Source of the DNA: Muricomes sp049840515
GTDB taxonomy: Bacteria > Bacillota > Clostridia > Lachnospirales > Lachnospiraceae
Assembly (NCBI GenBank): GCA_049840515.1
Contig: JASGKW010000011.1
Coordinates: forward strand, 62,001-126,000
Direction: 5' to 3'
Length of the DNA: 64,000 bases
Shown here: positions 43,446-52,630 of the stretch, one piece after another
Layout of the letters: the number at the start of each line of letters is the position of its first letter
Numbering within the stretch: position 1 is the first letter of the stretch
Notes under the pieces: generated by a model
What the model saw: the letters and a program-made list of their open reading frames with translations, nothing else
Told to the model about the DNA's origin: nothing
Database searches by the model: none
Translations under genes and position numbers: made by a program

Positions 43446-43778
43446 TTAAAGCAGATCAATTATCTTTAAAATCTTCTTTTTTTTGTCAATATCACAATAT
43501 TTTAATTTGTCCCAAATTTCATCATCCAAAGTCTTCACCAAAGTCCTGTCAATTTCATATGTGTATTCTTTGCTGATAAAATAATCAATACTGCAGTGAA
43601 GTATGTTTGCAATTTTGACCAGGACGGTCAGTGACGGGTTAGCACGGCCACATTCTATATTACTAATATGGGATGGATTAACTTCTAACTGGTTTGCTAT
43701 GGTTTCTTGTGTTATCCCGAGTGTCAGTCTTCGTTCTTTTATCTTTAAGCCGATTACTCTAAAATCTAATTCCGCCAT
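43446..43778 (-). CDS. XRE-family transcriptional regulator
   Basis: A 110-residue protein, start at 43778 (minus) after AAAAGGAGAATTATC. The helix-turn-helix covers about residues 8-62 (GLKIKERRLTLGITQETIAN then QLEVNPSHISNIECGRANPS), and a short C-terminal helix region rich in Lys (DKKKKILKIIDLL) may mediate dimer contacts. It resembles small SinR/Xre-type regulators. Its upstream intergenic region also serves the divergent GGDEF gene and contains the palindrome TTAGTAATAACTAA (43860-43873), a possible operator. Confidence 0.85.
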   Translation of the reverse strand: MAELDFRVIGLKIKERRLTLGITQETIANQLEVNPSHISNIECGRANPSLTVLVKIANILHCSIDYFISKEYTYEIDRTLVKTLDDEIWDKLKYCDIDKKKKILKIIDLL

Positions 43779-43859
43779 GATAATTCTCCTTTTCCATATA
43801 ATATGCCCTAATTTTAATGTAGCATTCCTAATAGAATAAGGAGTTATAAAAAAATATCA

Positions 43860-43890
43860 TTAGTAATAACTAATAATTATATGATATAAT
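43860..43890 (+). promoter_or_regulatory. Palindrome and -10 box upstream of GGDEF gene
   Basis: TTAGT-AATA-ACTAA (43860-43873) is a perfect inverted repeat; TATAAT follows at 43885-43890. No good -35 is visible at the right distance, so an activator or a repressor could act here. Confidence 0.4.
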
Positions 43891-43940
43891 ACAAATATTC
43901 AGAAAGAGATTATATGTATGGCAACTCAGGAGGTAGGACC

Positions 43941-45443
43941 GTGGGGTATCTCAATATATTTGTATTTATTCTAATTACAGCTACTATTTGCTCAATTTTT
44001 CTTATGTTGTACACGATAAAGCACCGCGCTGTTAACAAATCACAATTTTTAATTTTTCTGTCTGTTACTACTTATTTGTACACTTTTGGCTATCTCTTGG
44101 AAGTGACTTCCGCCACATTGGAGACGGCTTTTTGCGCTACTCGGGTGCAATATATGGGGCTGCCTTTTATCCTGCCCCTTTCCTATCTGTTTGTGCGGGA
44201 TGTTTATGGTGAAAAGCGTTTTAACAACTCAAGAATGGCACTGATGTTTATCATACCTTTTATTAGTACTTTGACGATGCAGATGTACCCGTTCTTGAAG
44301 GTCTATTATTCCCATACGGAATACATTTCCAATGGGTATATAGCTAATTGCCGAGTGTATCCTGGCCCTCTGTACTATCTGCACACTGTATACAGCTATT
44401 TTCTTTTTTGTCTGATTTTCAGATTGCTTATCAGACAATTGAAGGGAAATAGTAAAATGAGGCGGCGGCAGAGCTGGATTCTTCTGGCAGCCTGCATAAT
44501 ACCTGTGATTTGCAGTGTTTTCTACGTCATTTCTACTGACAAGCCGAGATATGATTCCACTCCCATTGCCAACACTGTTTCTATGGCGCTGCTTCTTTAC
44601 GGGGTTCATTATCATAACCTTATTAATATCGTACCTCTGGCAAGAGCCCAGGTGATTGAGTCTATGGAGGATGCCTTTATTGTCTGTGACCCAAACTTTA
44701 ATTTTTTGGATGCAAATGAGGCTGCCAAACAATTGTTTCCAGAGCTTAGGCTTTTGTTACCTGGGGAGGTTATAGAAGGGGTAGAGCGATTTAAGAATGC
44801 AACAGAATTAAGTATTCAAAGTAGGAATGAGACGCGCTTTTATAGTACAACCCAGACCTGTATACTGAAGGGAACAGCGGTGGAAGGTGTCTGTATCGTA
44901 TTTCATGATATCACCGAAAATGAAAAACTGCTTAAAAAGCTGAGGGTTCAAGCCTCCTTTGATTCTCTCATGAATATTTATAATAGGGGTACTTTATTTG
45001 AAATTATAGAAGTGAGATTAAATTCTAAAAAGACAGAAGCTGTCTCATATTCTCTGCTGATGATAGATGTGGATTTATTTAAGCTGGTAAACGATACTTA
45101 TGGGCATCTGGCCGGAGATTTTGTGTTAAAAGCGGTCGCCACGATTATAAAAGAATCTTTTCGCAGTGATGATATCATTGGGCGTTACGGGGGAGAAGAA
45201 GTTGTAGTTTTTCTGGAAAATGTTTCTGCCAGGCAATCGTTTCATATTGCTGAGAAACTGCGGAAAATCATTGAGAACACACCGATTCTTTATGAAGAAA
45301 AAGCAATCCATGTTACCATAAGCATTGGTGTTGCACACTCTCCGGCAGGAGGCATTCATTCTTTTGAGGGGATGCTGAACAGAGCGGACGCGGCTCTGTA
45401 TGCAGCAAAAGATAAAGGACGCAACTGCACCATTGTAAAGTAA
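43941..45443 (+). CDS. Seven-helix sensor PAS-GGDEF diguanylate cyclase
   Basis: GTG 43941 is preferred because CAGGAGG lies 7 nt upstream; ATG 43914 lacks a site. The 500-residue protein begins with about seven membrane helices (residues 5-225, the N-terminal 7TM type of some histidine kinases), then a PAS-like domain (about 230-340, VIESMEDAFIVCDPNFNFLDANEAAKQLF) and a GGDEF domain (about 345-498). The active site is RYGGEEVVVFL, with Val in place of Phe after GGEE, and the inhibitory site is RSDD. It should make c-di-GMP in response to a membrane signal. A shared terminator separates it from the convergent encapsulin gene. Confidence 0.87.
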   Translation: MGYLNIFVFILITATICSIFLMLYTIKHRAVNKSQFLIFLSVTTYLYTFGYLLEVTSATLETAFCATRVQYMGLPFILPLSYLFVRDVYGEKRFNNSRMALMFIIPFISTLTMQMYPFLKVYYSHTEYISNGYIANCRVYPGPLYYLHTVYSYFLFCLIFRLLIRQLKGNSKMRRRQSWILLAACIIPVICSVFYVISTDKPRYDSTPIANTVSMALLLYGVHYHNLINIVPLARAQVIESMEDAFIVCDPNFNFLDANEAAKQLFPELRLLLPGEVIEGVERFKNATELSIQSRNETRFYSTTQTCILKGTAVEGVCIVFHDITENEKLLKKLRVQASFDSLMNIYNRGTLFEIIEVRLNSKKTEAVSYSLLMIDVDLFKLVNDTYGHLAGDFVLKAVATIIKESFRSDDIIGRYGGEEVVVFLENVSARQSFHIAEKLRKIIENTPILYEEKAIHVTISIGVAHSPAGGIHSFEGMLNRADAALYAAKDKGRNCTIVK

Positions 45444-45477
45444 ACGACTTTAATTTTAAACACAAAAAACAATAAAA

Positions 45478-45520
45478 ATGCCGTTTCACAAGCTGCTGAC
45501 AGCCCATGAAACGGCATCTT
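45478..45520. terminator. Bidirectional terminator
   Basis: ATGCCGTTTC (45478-45487) pairs with GAAACGGCAT (45508-45517). T-rich tract on the right and A-rich tract on the left allow termination of both the GGDEF gene and the convergent encapsulin gene. Confidence 0.75.
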
Positions 45521-45531
45521 TTATATTTTTG

Positions 45532-46347
45532 CTATTCAAAGATAACAATGGCTTCTTTTCTTTTAAACCGGGGAACTACAGTCTCCAATATGCGGATACT
45601 GTGATTCAGGTCTTTCTGTTCCAGATAAGCAGCAGCCATATCTTGTCCGATTACAAGATCCATATTCATCTCGTCGGAAGCTGCTAATACAGCTTTACCT
45701 GGCCCCAAAGCACGGGCGGGATAAATATGGTTGTTCACCAGTTTAGAGATTCTTTCGATTTCCAGTAAACCAGTTCCAGGCTGTATTCTCTGCAGCTGCA
45801 TGTAGAGATCCAGGCTCAGCAGCAGGGAATAGGTGCCATAAAATCCTTTTCCTGACAGAGCGATAATTCCGGCGGTAATATCAGTAAAAGCATTTTCGCC
45901 TATGTTCCAATCTTTCTTTTCTACCTTTTGTGCGCCGGGGGTTGTGAGCAGTCCGGTATATCCGGCATCCTTGCTGCCCCAGAAAATCAGATTATCTTCC
46001 TTGAGGGCACATGCCTCGGCTGCCTGTGCAGCTTTGGATAAATCCACGGGAAAGCCTGACTTTTTAGCGCTCTCAAGATCTCTGGCGAGCAGTGTAAAAT
46101 CTTCATAAATAAGCGGAATCTCCGCGAACCTTCTGCCGCTCGTTGTAATAAGACCATCTTTTTCCACTTCTTCAATGACGTCGGCATCATCTATCGGAAC
46201 GCTCTGCACTCCCACGCCAAGTGGTCCAAGTACATGCAGAAAACGTCTGCCAACCAGTGAATGGCGCGCTGTCTTTATTATAGTGGCATCAATTTTCTCC
46301 CAAAGCCCCTCAGAAAAAGGGGCCGCTTCTCTTGATAAATAACTCAT
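45532..46347 (-). CDS. Family 1 encapsulin shell protein
   Basis: A 271-residue HK97-fold shell protein of the linocin-M18/encapsulin family, start at 46347 (minus) after AAAGGAGG. Recognisable segments: MSYLSREAAPFSEGLWEKID (N-terminal cargo-binding helix), TARHSLVGRRFLHVLGPLGVGVQSV, IPLIYEDFTLLARDLE (E-loop), and the C-terminal LGPGKAVLAASDEMNMDLVIGQDM followed by FKRKEAIVIFE. It would self-assemble into a small icosahedral compartment. The gene directly upstream encodes the ferritin-like cargo, so the pair is an iron-storage or redox nanocompartment. Length and all landmarks are normal. Confidence 0.95.
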   Translation of the reverse strand: MSYLSREAAPFSEGLWEKIDATIIKTARHSLVGRRFLHVLGPLGVGVQSVPIDDADVIEEVEKDGLITTSGRRFAEIPLIYEDFTLLARDLESAKKSGFPVDLSKAAQAAEACALKEDNLIFWGSKDAGYTGLLTTPGAQKVEKKDWNIGENAFTDITAGIIALSGKGFYGTYSLLLSLDLYMQLQRIQPGTGLLEIERISKLVNNHIYPARALGPGKAVLAASDEMNMDLVIGQDMAAAYLEQKDLNHSIRILETVVPRFKRKEAIVIFE

Positions 46348-46383
46348 GTCTAAAACCTCCTTTTTGCATTTGAAATATTAGAT

Positions 46384-46752
46384 TTAATCAATCAGGCTGC
46401 CAACTGTACTGGCGGAAGCGTTATCGTCAGAAGTTTCCTCTGCAGGAATGGCAATACCTAAATCCTCCAGCATTTCCTGGACTTCTCCTTCTCCAGATGC
46501 GAATAACTCAGCCTCTTTTGGGTCTAGTACCCGGAGCAGCGCCATCAATTCACCTACATGGGCTTTCTCCTCATCACGGATATCAGCGATAACAGTCTTG
46601 GCTATCTCGTTATCTGTAGCTTGTACATGTGAATCATACAGATATATAGCCTCCAATTCACCTGCAATGTCCAGGCGTATTGCCTGAATTAGTTCTTCTT
46701 TGCTCATCTTGCGGTCAACATTCCCCTGAAAGGGATTTGCAAAAGCTGGCAT
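46384..46752 (-). CDS. Encapsulated ferritin-like cargo protein (EncFtn)
   Basis: The start is placed at 46752 (MPAFANPFQGNVDRKMSKEE) because AGGAGG lies 9 nt upstream; the ATG at 46761 directly abuts that site. The 122-residue protein has two helices with ferroxidase ligands, GELEAIYLYDSHVQATDNE (about residues 31-49) and IRDEEKAHVGELM (about 59-71), matching the half-ferritin EncFtn family that oxidises Fe(II) at a subunit interface. A flexible, acidic, Ser-rich linker leads to the C-terminal TVGSLID, which fits the encapsulin targeting peptide (consensus VGSL). It is 36 nt upstream of the shell gene and is the first gene of the operon. Confidence 0.92.
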   Translation of the reverse strand: MPAFANPFQGNVDRKMSKEELIQAIRLDIAGELEAIYLYDSHVQATDNEIAKTVIADIRDEEKAHVGELMALLRVLDPKEAELFASGEGEVQEMLEDLGIAIPAEETSDDNASASTVGSLID

Positions 46753-46842
46753 TTGATTCATCCTCCTTTATAAAATGTATTTATGGTTTCCTTATATGTA
46801 ATTAAGGGAAACAATCTAATGAGTATTAATTAAATCAAATTA

Positions 46843-46871
46843 ATTGTATCATCAATATTTTTTTGTGTCAA
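46843..46871 (-). promoter_or_regulatory. Encapsulin operon promoter
   Basis: Minus strand TTGACA (46871-46866), 17-bp spacer, TACAAT (46848-46843), about 85 nt before the cargo gene. The intervening leader is AT-rich; I see no confident Fur or PerR box. Confidence 0.7.
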
Positions 46872-47017
46872 TCTTCGATTTGAGAGTGAAAACAGGATTA
46901 ACTGCCAAATATATCAGACAATTCCGAGGATATAATTTCCTTTTTTTGGATGGGGATTGAGAAGCCAATAAGTGACAAGAACCTTTGAAAATAGTGGGTT
47001 TTAAACGACAAAATGTG

Positions 47018-47047
47018 TTGACAGGAACAAAAACCCGGTGGTATAGT
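47018..47047 (+). promoter_or_regulatory. Pyruvate carboxylase promoter
   Basis: TTGACA (47018-47023), 18-bp spacer, TATAGT (47042-47047), leaving a leader of about 170 nt before ATG 47225. The rest of the gap 46872-47224 holds no gene. Confidence 0.65.
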
Positions 47048-47224
47048 AAGGGGTAATTACTTAAAAATTCATTAATCAATGTGATAAAAAAAATCAGGAG
47101 ATTAAAAAGACTTTTATGTAAATTAAAGTAATGGTAATTGTTATAAATGAAAGAGATGTTGTGTTTGTTAGAATACTAGGATTTTATAATGATAGAATTT
47201 ATAAGAATTACGGGAGGAAAATTG

Positions 47225-50200
47225 ATGAAAAAGCAAGATTTTAACAAAGTATTAGTAGCCAATCGCGGTGAAATTGCAATCCGTGTATTTCGCGCCTGTG
47301 TTGATGTAGGCTTGCGCACAGTTGCTATGTATTCTAAAGAGGATACATACAGCAGATTCCGTACAAAGGCGGATGAAGCGTATCTGATTGGTGAGAACAA
47401 GAGCCCTCTGGGTGCCTATTTGGATATTCCGTCCATTATTGAACTGGCAAAAAAGAAAAATGTGGATGCAATTCATCCCGGATATGGATTTTTGTCTGAA
47501 AATGCAGAATTTGCCAGAGCTTGTGAAGAGGCAGGTATTACTTTTGTGGGCCCGTCATCCCATGTGTTGGAACAGATGGGAGATAAACTCAGCGCTAAAA
47601 CAATTGCAATTGCCTGTGGAGTCCCAATCGTTCCAGGTTCAACAGAACCTCTGAAAAGCGGAGATGAAGCTCTGGAAAAGGCTATCAGCTATGGATTTCC
47701 AGTTATCTTAAAAGCGGCAGCGGGCGGCGGTGGCCGTGGTATGCGCCTCTGTGAGACACCGGAGGAAGTAAAGCCGGCATTTGACCTGGTTAAAGGTGAA
47801 GCTAAAAAGGCATTCGGAAATGATGATATATTTATTGAAAAATATCTTGTAGAGCCCAAGCATATTGAAATACAGATATTGGCTGACCAGCATGGAAATG
47901 TTGTTCATCTTGGCGAGCGTGACTGTTCTCTGCAGCGCCGCTATCAAAAAGTGGTAGAGTTTGCACCTGCTTTTTCTGTATCACAGGAAATCAGAAATAA
48001 GCTCTACGAAGATGCTGTCAAAATAGCAAAACATGTAGGATATGTCAATGCCGGAACGGTAGAGTTTTTGGTAGATAAAAATGGCGGTTACTACTTTATA
48101 GAAATGAATCCAAGAATTCAGGTGGAGCACACTGTAACTGAGATGGTTACAGGAATAGATTTGGTAAGGGCTGAGAGCTCTCGTAGCGGAGGGATTACCC
48201 TCTTGGCGCACCGGAAATCGGATTGAAGACAGCCAGGAAGATTTGCACATGAATGGGTTTGCAATTCAGTGCCCCGGAATCACAACGAAAATCCGGCTAA
48301 TAATTTTGCTCCGGATACCGGAAAAATTACGGCATACTATTCCGGAGGCGGATTTGGTGTTCGTCTTGACGGCGGTAATGCCTCATATCGGGTGCTGTAA
48401 TATCTCCTTATTATGATTCTCTGCTGGTAAAGGTGACCGCGTGGGATAATACCTTTGAAGGTGTGTGCAGAAAGGTTGCACGTGCTGTGAATGAAGAACG
48501 TGTCAGAGGAGTAAAAACGAATATTCCGTTTATAACAAACATATTAAGCCATCCGACCTTCCTCGAAGGAAAATGTCACACTAAGTTCATTGATGAGACA
48601 CCGGAATTATTTGATATTACCAATTCAAAAGATACAGCAACAAAGTTGCTGAAATATATTGCACAGATTCAGGTTAATAAGCCGGATATGGAGAGAAAGC
48701 AGTATGATCCGCCACGTTTCCCTGAGGTGACTGGTGAACCGAAACCAGGTCTGAAGCAGATGCTGGACCAGCACGGACCGGAATATGTTTCCAAGTGGGT
48801 TCTGGATCAGAAAAAGGTTCTTATTACGGACACTACTATGCGTGATGCACACCAGTCATTGTTGTCCACAAAAGTGCGTACTCAGGATATGGTCAGAGGG
48901 GCAGAGGGCACTGCAAATATTTTAGCAGACTGTTTCTCACTGGAAATGTGGGGAGGAGCTACATTTGATGTTGCCTACCGTTTCCTTCATGAGTCACCAT
49001 GGGAGAGGCTGGACTTTTTGAGAAAGAAAATTCCAAATATTCCATTCCAGATGCTTTTGAGAGGAGCCAATGCTGTCGGATATACAAACTACCCGGATAA
49101 TCTGGTTCGCTCATTTATTAAAGAAGCCGCAAGCAGCGGCATTGATGTATTCCGTGTGTTTGATTCCTTAAACTGGATTCCAGGAATGGAAATCGCAATC
49201 GATGAAGTCCTGAAGCAAAATAAACTCTGTGAAGCGACAATCTGCTATACAGGGGATATCATGGATGGAAAACGTGATAAATACACTCTGCAGTATTATG
49301 TGGATATGGCGAAGGAACTGGAGCGCAGAGGTGCTCATCTGCTTGCTATTAAAGATATGTCTGGTCTGCTGAAGCCTTATGCGGCTAAGAAGCTGGTCAG
49401 CACATTGAAACAGGAAGTCGGAATCCCGATTCATCTGCATACTCATGACATTTCGGGAAACCAGGTGGCGGCATATCTTTTTGCGGCCGAAGCGGGAGTG
49501 GATATTATTGATACTGCAATTGATTCTATGTCATCCACGACAAGCCAGCCGTCTATGAACGCAGTGGTAGCAGCACTTGCAGGACAGGAAAGAGACCCTG
49601 GATTTGACCTTGGCGAACTTCAGAAATTGTCAAATTATTGGTCTGATGTGCGCCTGCGCTATGAAGGATTTGAAGCAGGAATTAAAAATCCAAGCACTGA
49701 CATTTACCGTTTTGAAATTCCAGGCGGACAATATACAAATCTGAAGCCACAGGTGGAGAGCTTGGGACTTGGAAATCGCTTTGAGGATGTCAAAGAGATG
49801 TACAAACAGGTAAATGACATGCTGGGCGATATTGTTAAGGTAACACCTTCCTCAAAGATGGTGGGAGATTTGGCTATATTCATGGTACAAAATGACCTGA
49901 CACCGGACACAATTGTGAAGAGGGGCGAGGCACTTACTTTCCCAGATTCAGCCGTGGCTTATTTTAAAGGTATGATGGGCCAGCCGGCATGGGGATTCCC
50001 GGAAGACTTGCAGAAAATCGTGCTGAAAGGTGAGAAACCTATTACCTGCCGTCCGGGAGAGTTGCTGCCAGACTTTGATTTTAAAGCGGCAGAAGAACAT
50101 CTCAAAAGGCTTGAACCAGAAGCGGACCAGAGAACTGTAATATCATGGGGACTGTATCCTAAAGTTTTGGAAGCATATATAAAATATTGTGAGGACTATG

Positions 50201-50664
50201 GTGATGTTTCTCCTATGGAGAGCCATATTTTCTTCAATGGAATGGCTGTTGGAGAGACCACGAAGATTACAATCGGCAATGGTAAAACCCTGATAGTAAA
50301 ATATCTGGGAATTGGAGATGTAAATGAAGACGGAACCAGAAATGTTTCATTTGAATTGAATGGAATGAGACGAGAGGTTTCCGTGGCAGATCCTAACGTT
50401 GAAATTGAAACTAAAAATGTAAAAATGGTAGATCCTGAGGATAAGAGCCAGATAGGTGCGTCAATTCCAGGGCTGGTTTCAAAGATTAATGTCAAAGTGG
50501 GAGATAAAGTAGAGACAAACCAGGTGGTTGCAGTCATCGAAGCCATGAAAATGGAAACTTCTGTTGTAGCCCGGATGCCGGGAGTTGTGGAGAGCGTACT
50601 TGTAAGTGAAAACGAAACCGTTAAGGCGGGAGAAATGCTCTTTGTGATAAAACCAATATTATAG
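47225..50664 (+). pseudogene. pyc: Pyruvate carboxylase, frame broken by a cluster of indels
   Basis: ATG 47225 (MKKQDFNKVLVANRGEIAIR) follows GGGAGG. The single-chain, about 1145-residue enzyme carboxylates pyruvate to oxaloacetate. Biotin carboxylase: VLVANRGEIAIR, AAAGGGGRGMRL, EMNPRIQVEHTVTE. Between about 48170 and 48405 the frame changes several times, yet the translated pieces spell conserved text (ALAHPEIGLKT, DLHMNGFAIQC, NNFAPDTGKITAYYSGGG, VRLDGGNA, SPYYDSLLVKVTAWDN). From 48433 a single frame runs through carboxyltransferase (DTTMRDAHQSLLSTKVRT) to the biotinyl domain with AMKMETSV near the C-terminus. So many indels within 240 bp, without amino-acid decay, point to poor sequence quality rather than a dead gene. 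A strong terminator follows. Confidence 0.9.
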
Positions 50665-50670
50665 TAAAAA

Positions 50671-50712
50671 AGAGATGGAGGAGTTAAATTTTTTTAACTC
50701 CTCCATCTCTGT
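50671..50712. terminator. Strong bidirectional terminator
   Basis: A perfect 18-bp stem (50671-50688 with 50693-50710) with a TTTT loop, flanked by A-rich and weak T-rich sequence. It separates pyc from the convergent Nim-like gene. Confidence 0.85.
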
Positions 50713-50716
50713 ATCT

Positions 50717-51184
50717 TTATTTGTGTTTTCTTCCTTTTCCGGTTATGTATTCAATTTCAAATTCATAGACTGTCACCTTCTGCATAGAAGACGCAATATA
50801 TTTTTCTCCACTTTCCAAAAATTCCGGACTATATTTTTGAATTAATTTCCTGAGTACCTCTTGTGTATCTTCAGAAACTTTTATCTGTCCAAAAGCAATC
50901 GCACTCTCATAGTTTGTTGAAAACTTGGAAGGAAGAACTTCTGTATTTCCAATGACAGTGAAGCATGCCTTTGAACTATGCTCAATATTTTCTCTCTTAA
51001 GTCCATCGGCGTTTGTGCCATGAAAATAGATTTTCCCATCCATGTAGGCATAGCTTAGTGGAACTCCATATGGGTAGCCATCCACACCTGCAGTAGATAA
51101 TACTCCATATTGATTGTCGCGCAGAATTTGTAAGGTTTCTTCTTCTGTCAGTTGTCTGTCAGTTCTTCGCATTTCTCTAAACAT
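50717..51184 (-). CDS. Pyridoxamine 5'-phosphate oxidase-like / NimA-type flavoprotein
   Basis: A 155-residue split-barrel protein, start at 51184 (minus) after AAGAAGGAAA. MRRTDRQLTEEETLQILRDN then QYGVLSTAGVDGYPYGVPLSYAY is the hallmark of the NimA/nitroimidazole-resistance-like group of FMN-binding proteins; GKIYFHGTNADGLKRENIEH continues the barrel. Members bind FMN or haem and may reduce nitro compounds or act in general redox protection. The family name does not prove drug resistance. Single gene, convergent with pyc. Confidence 0.87.
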   Translation of the reverse strand: MFREMRRTDRQLTEEETLQILRDNQYGVLSTAGVDGYPYGVPLSYAYMDGKIYFHGTNADGLKRENIEHSSKACFTVIGNTEVLPSKFSTNYESAIAFGQIKVSEDTQEVLRKLIQKYSPEFLESGEKYIASSMQKVTVYEFEIEYITGKGRKHK

Positions 51185-51549
51185 AATTTTTTCCTTCTTT
51201 CTTTAGATAAGTAAAAGCTATCATATTCACATCTAAAAGTCAAACTTTGAACCATGAAAAGTCGTTGAACAGGCGCTCTATGCAGCAAAACATACAGGTT
51301 GAAGCCGGGCGTGTATAAAATATTGAACATGATATAAAGCGCTTGTAAAGTCAAGGGCTATTTGATACTATAGGGTCAGAAGACGTGGTAATAACATAAG
51401 AATAACACAATAATAACACGGAACAAAAGAACAAGAAATGTTGTACATATAATTAAAATGAAATACAAAAGTACTTTTTCACTGTAAATGCTTATAAAAA
51501 ATAGACTATAAGCTGAAAATCTGTCAGTAAATAAAGGAGTGTATTTAAA
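51185..51549. other. Intergenic stretch with a possible GGDEF-end fragment
   Basis: No intact gene. At 51264-51302 on the plus strand the frame VEQALYAAKHTG followed by a stop resembles the extreme C-terminus of GGDEF domains (ALYxAKxxGRN), as if a cyclase gene once ended here. The remainder, up to the GAPDH start, is AT-rich and must contain its promoter; I cannot pick a confident -35/-10 pair. Confidence 0.35.
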
Positions 51550-52568
51550 ATGGCGATTAAAATTGGTATCAATGGATTTGGACGAATTGGACGTGTTGTA
51601 TTTCGTATCCTTATGGATAAACCGGAGACCTATGCGCTGCTGCGGAATCAATCTGAGGAATGCAGATATTGACTTGATGGTGTATATGATTAAATTTGAT
51701 TCTATCATGGGCCGGTTCAAAGGGGAAGTGGAAGCTGCAGACGGGGCACTGTTAGTAAACGGCAAGAGAATTACAGTATTCAGCGAAAGTGATGCTTCCA
51801 AAATCCCATGGGCAACCTGCGGAGCTGATACATATCGTTGAATCTACTGGTGCGTTTAACACCATAGAAGGTGCTTCCAGGCATCTGATTGGCGGTGCAA
51901 AGAAAGTTGTGATTACCGCACCTGCCAAGGATGATGCTCCAACCTTTGTTATGGGAGTAAATCATGAGGAATATAAGACAGAATATAATGTAGTATCGAA
52001 TGCGTCCTGCACCACGAACTGCGTAGCACCGCTGGTAAAGATTATGCAGGATACCTTTGGTATCGAGCAGGGATTGATGTCGACGATTCACTCAGCGACT
52101 GCCAAGCAGAAGGCGGTAGATTCCAGAGCCGGGAGAGACTGGAGAACAGGGCGCTCTGTATTTAACAATATCATTCCTTCCACCACAGGGGCGGCAAAGG
52201 CATGTGCCCTTGTCATCCCTTCGGTAAAGGGCAAAATGACAGGAATATCTTTCCGCGTACCGACCAATGATGTTTCTGTTGTAGATTTGACCTTACGGTT
52301 ATCCACCAGCACTACATATGAAGAAATTTGTGCGGCGGTCAAACTGGTATCTGAAACAACAATGAAAGGCGTTGTGAGTTATATGGACGACGATTTGGTT
52401 TCTTCCGACCTGATTGGAGATTCCCACACCTGTATTTTTGATGAAAAAGCGGGTGTCATGCTGGATGAGAGTTTTGTGAAATTGATAGCATGGTATGATA
52501 ATGAGTGGGGATATTCTAACAAAGTAGTAGATTTGATTACCTACATGTATCAAAGAGATTCAGAATAA
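51550..52568 (+). pseudogene. gap: Glyceraldehyde-3-phosphate dehydrogenase, two frameshifts
   Basis: ATG 51550 after AAAGGAG opens MAIKIGINGFGRIGRVVFRI, the NAD-binding start of GAPDH. Near 51640 one base too many shifts the frame; homology goes on as CGINLRNADIDLMVYMIKFDSIMGRF. Near 51820 a second shift leads into AELIHIVESTGAFNTIEGAS. From there the protein is normal, with the catalytic Cys in SNASCTTNCVAPL and the C-terminal WYDNEWGYSNKVVDLITYM. About 338 residues when repaired. GAPDH is central to glycolysis and, unless another copy exists, could hardly be lost, so sequencing error is likely. A terminator follows. Confidence 0.92.
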
Positions 52569-52573
52569 AAAAG

Positions 52574-52614
52574 AGCATCCTGCTTTCCGATTAGGGAACA
52601 GGATGCTTTCTTTA
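52574..52614 (+). terminator. Terminator after gap
   Basis: AGCATCCTG (52574-52582) pairs with CAGGATGCT (52599-52607), followed by TTCTTTATT. It may also serve the convergent ABC gene. Confidence 0.75.
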
Positions 52615-52630
52615 TTATTGGAAAATTTGA

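Noticed and set aside
45532..46347. Encapsulin as a phage capsid protein
   Set aside because: It has the encapsulin N-terminal cargo helix and an adjacent EncFtn gene, and lacks portal, protease and terminase genes.
50717..51184. Nim-like gene as an acquired drug-resistance gene
   Set aside because: The split-barrel flavoprotein family is widespread in anaerobes and there are no mobile elements next to it.
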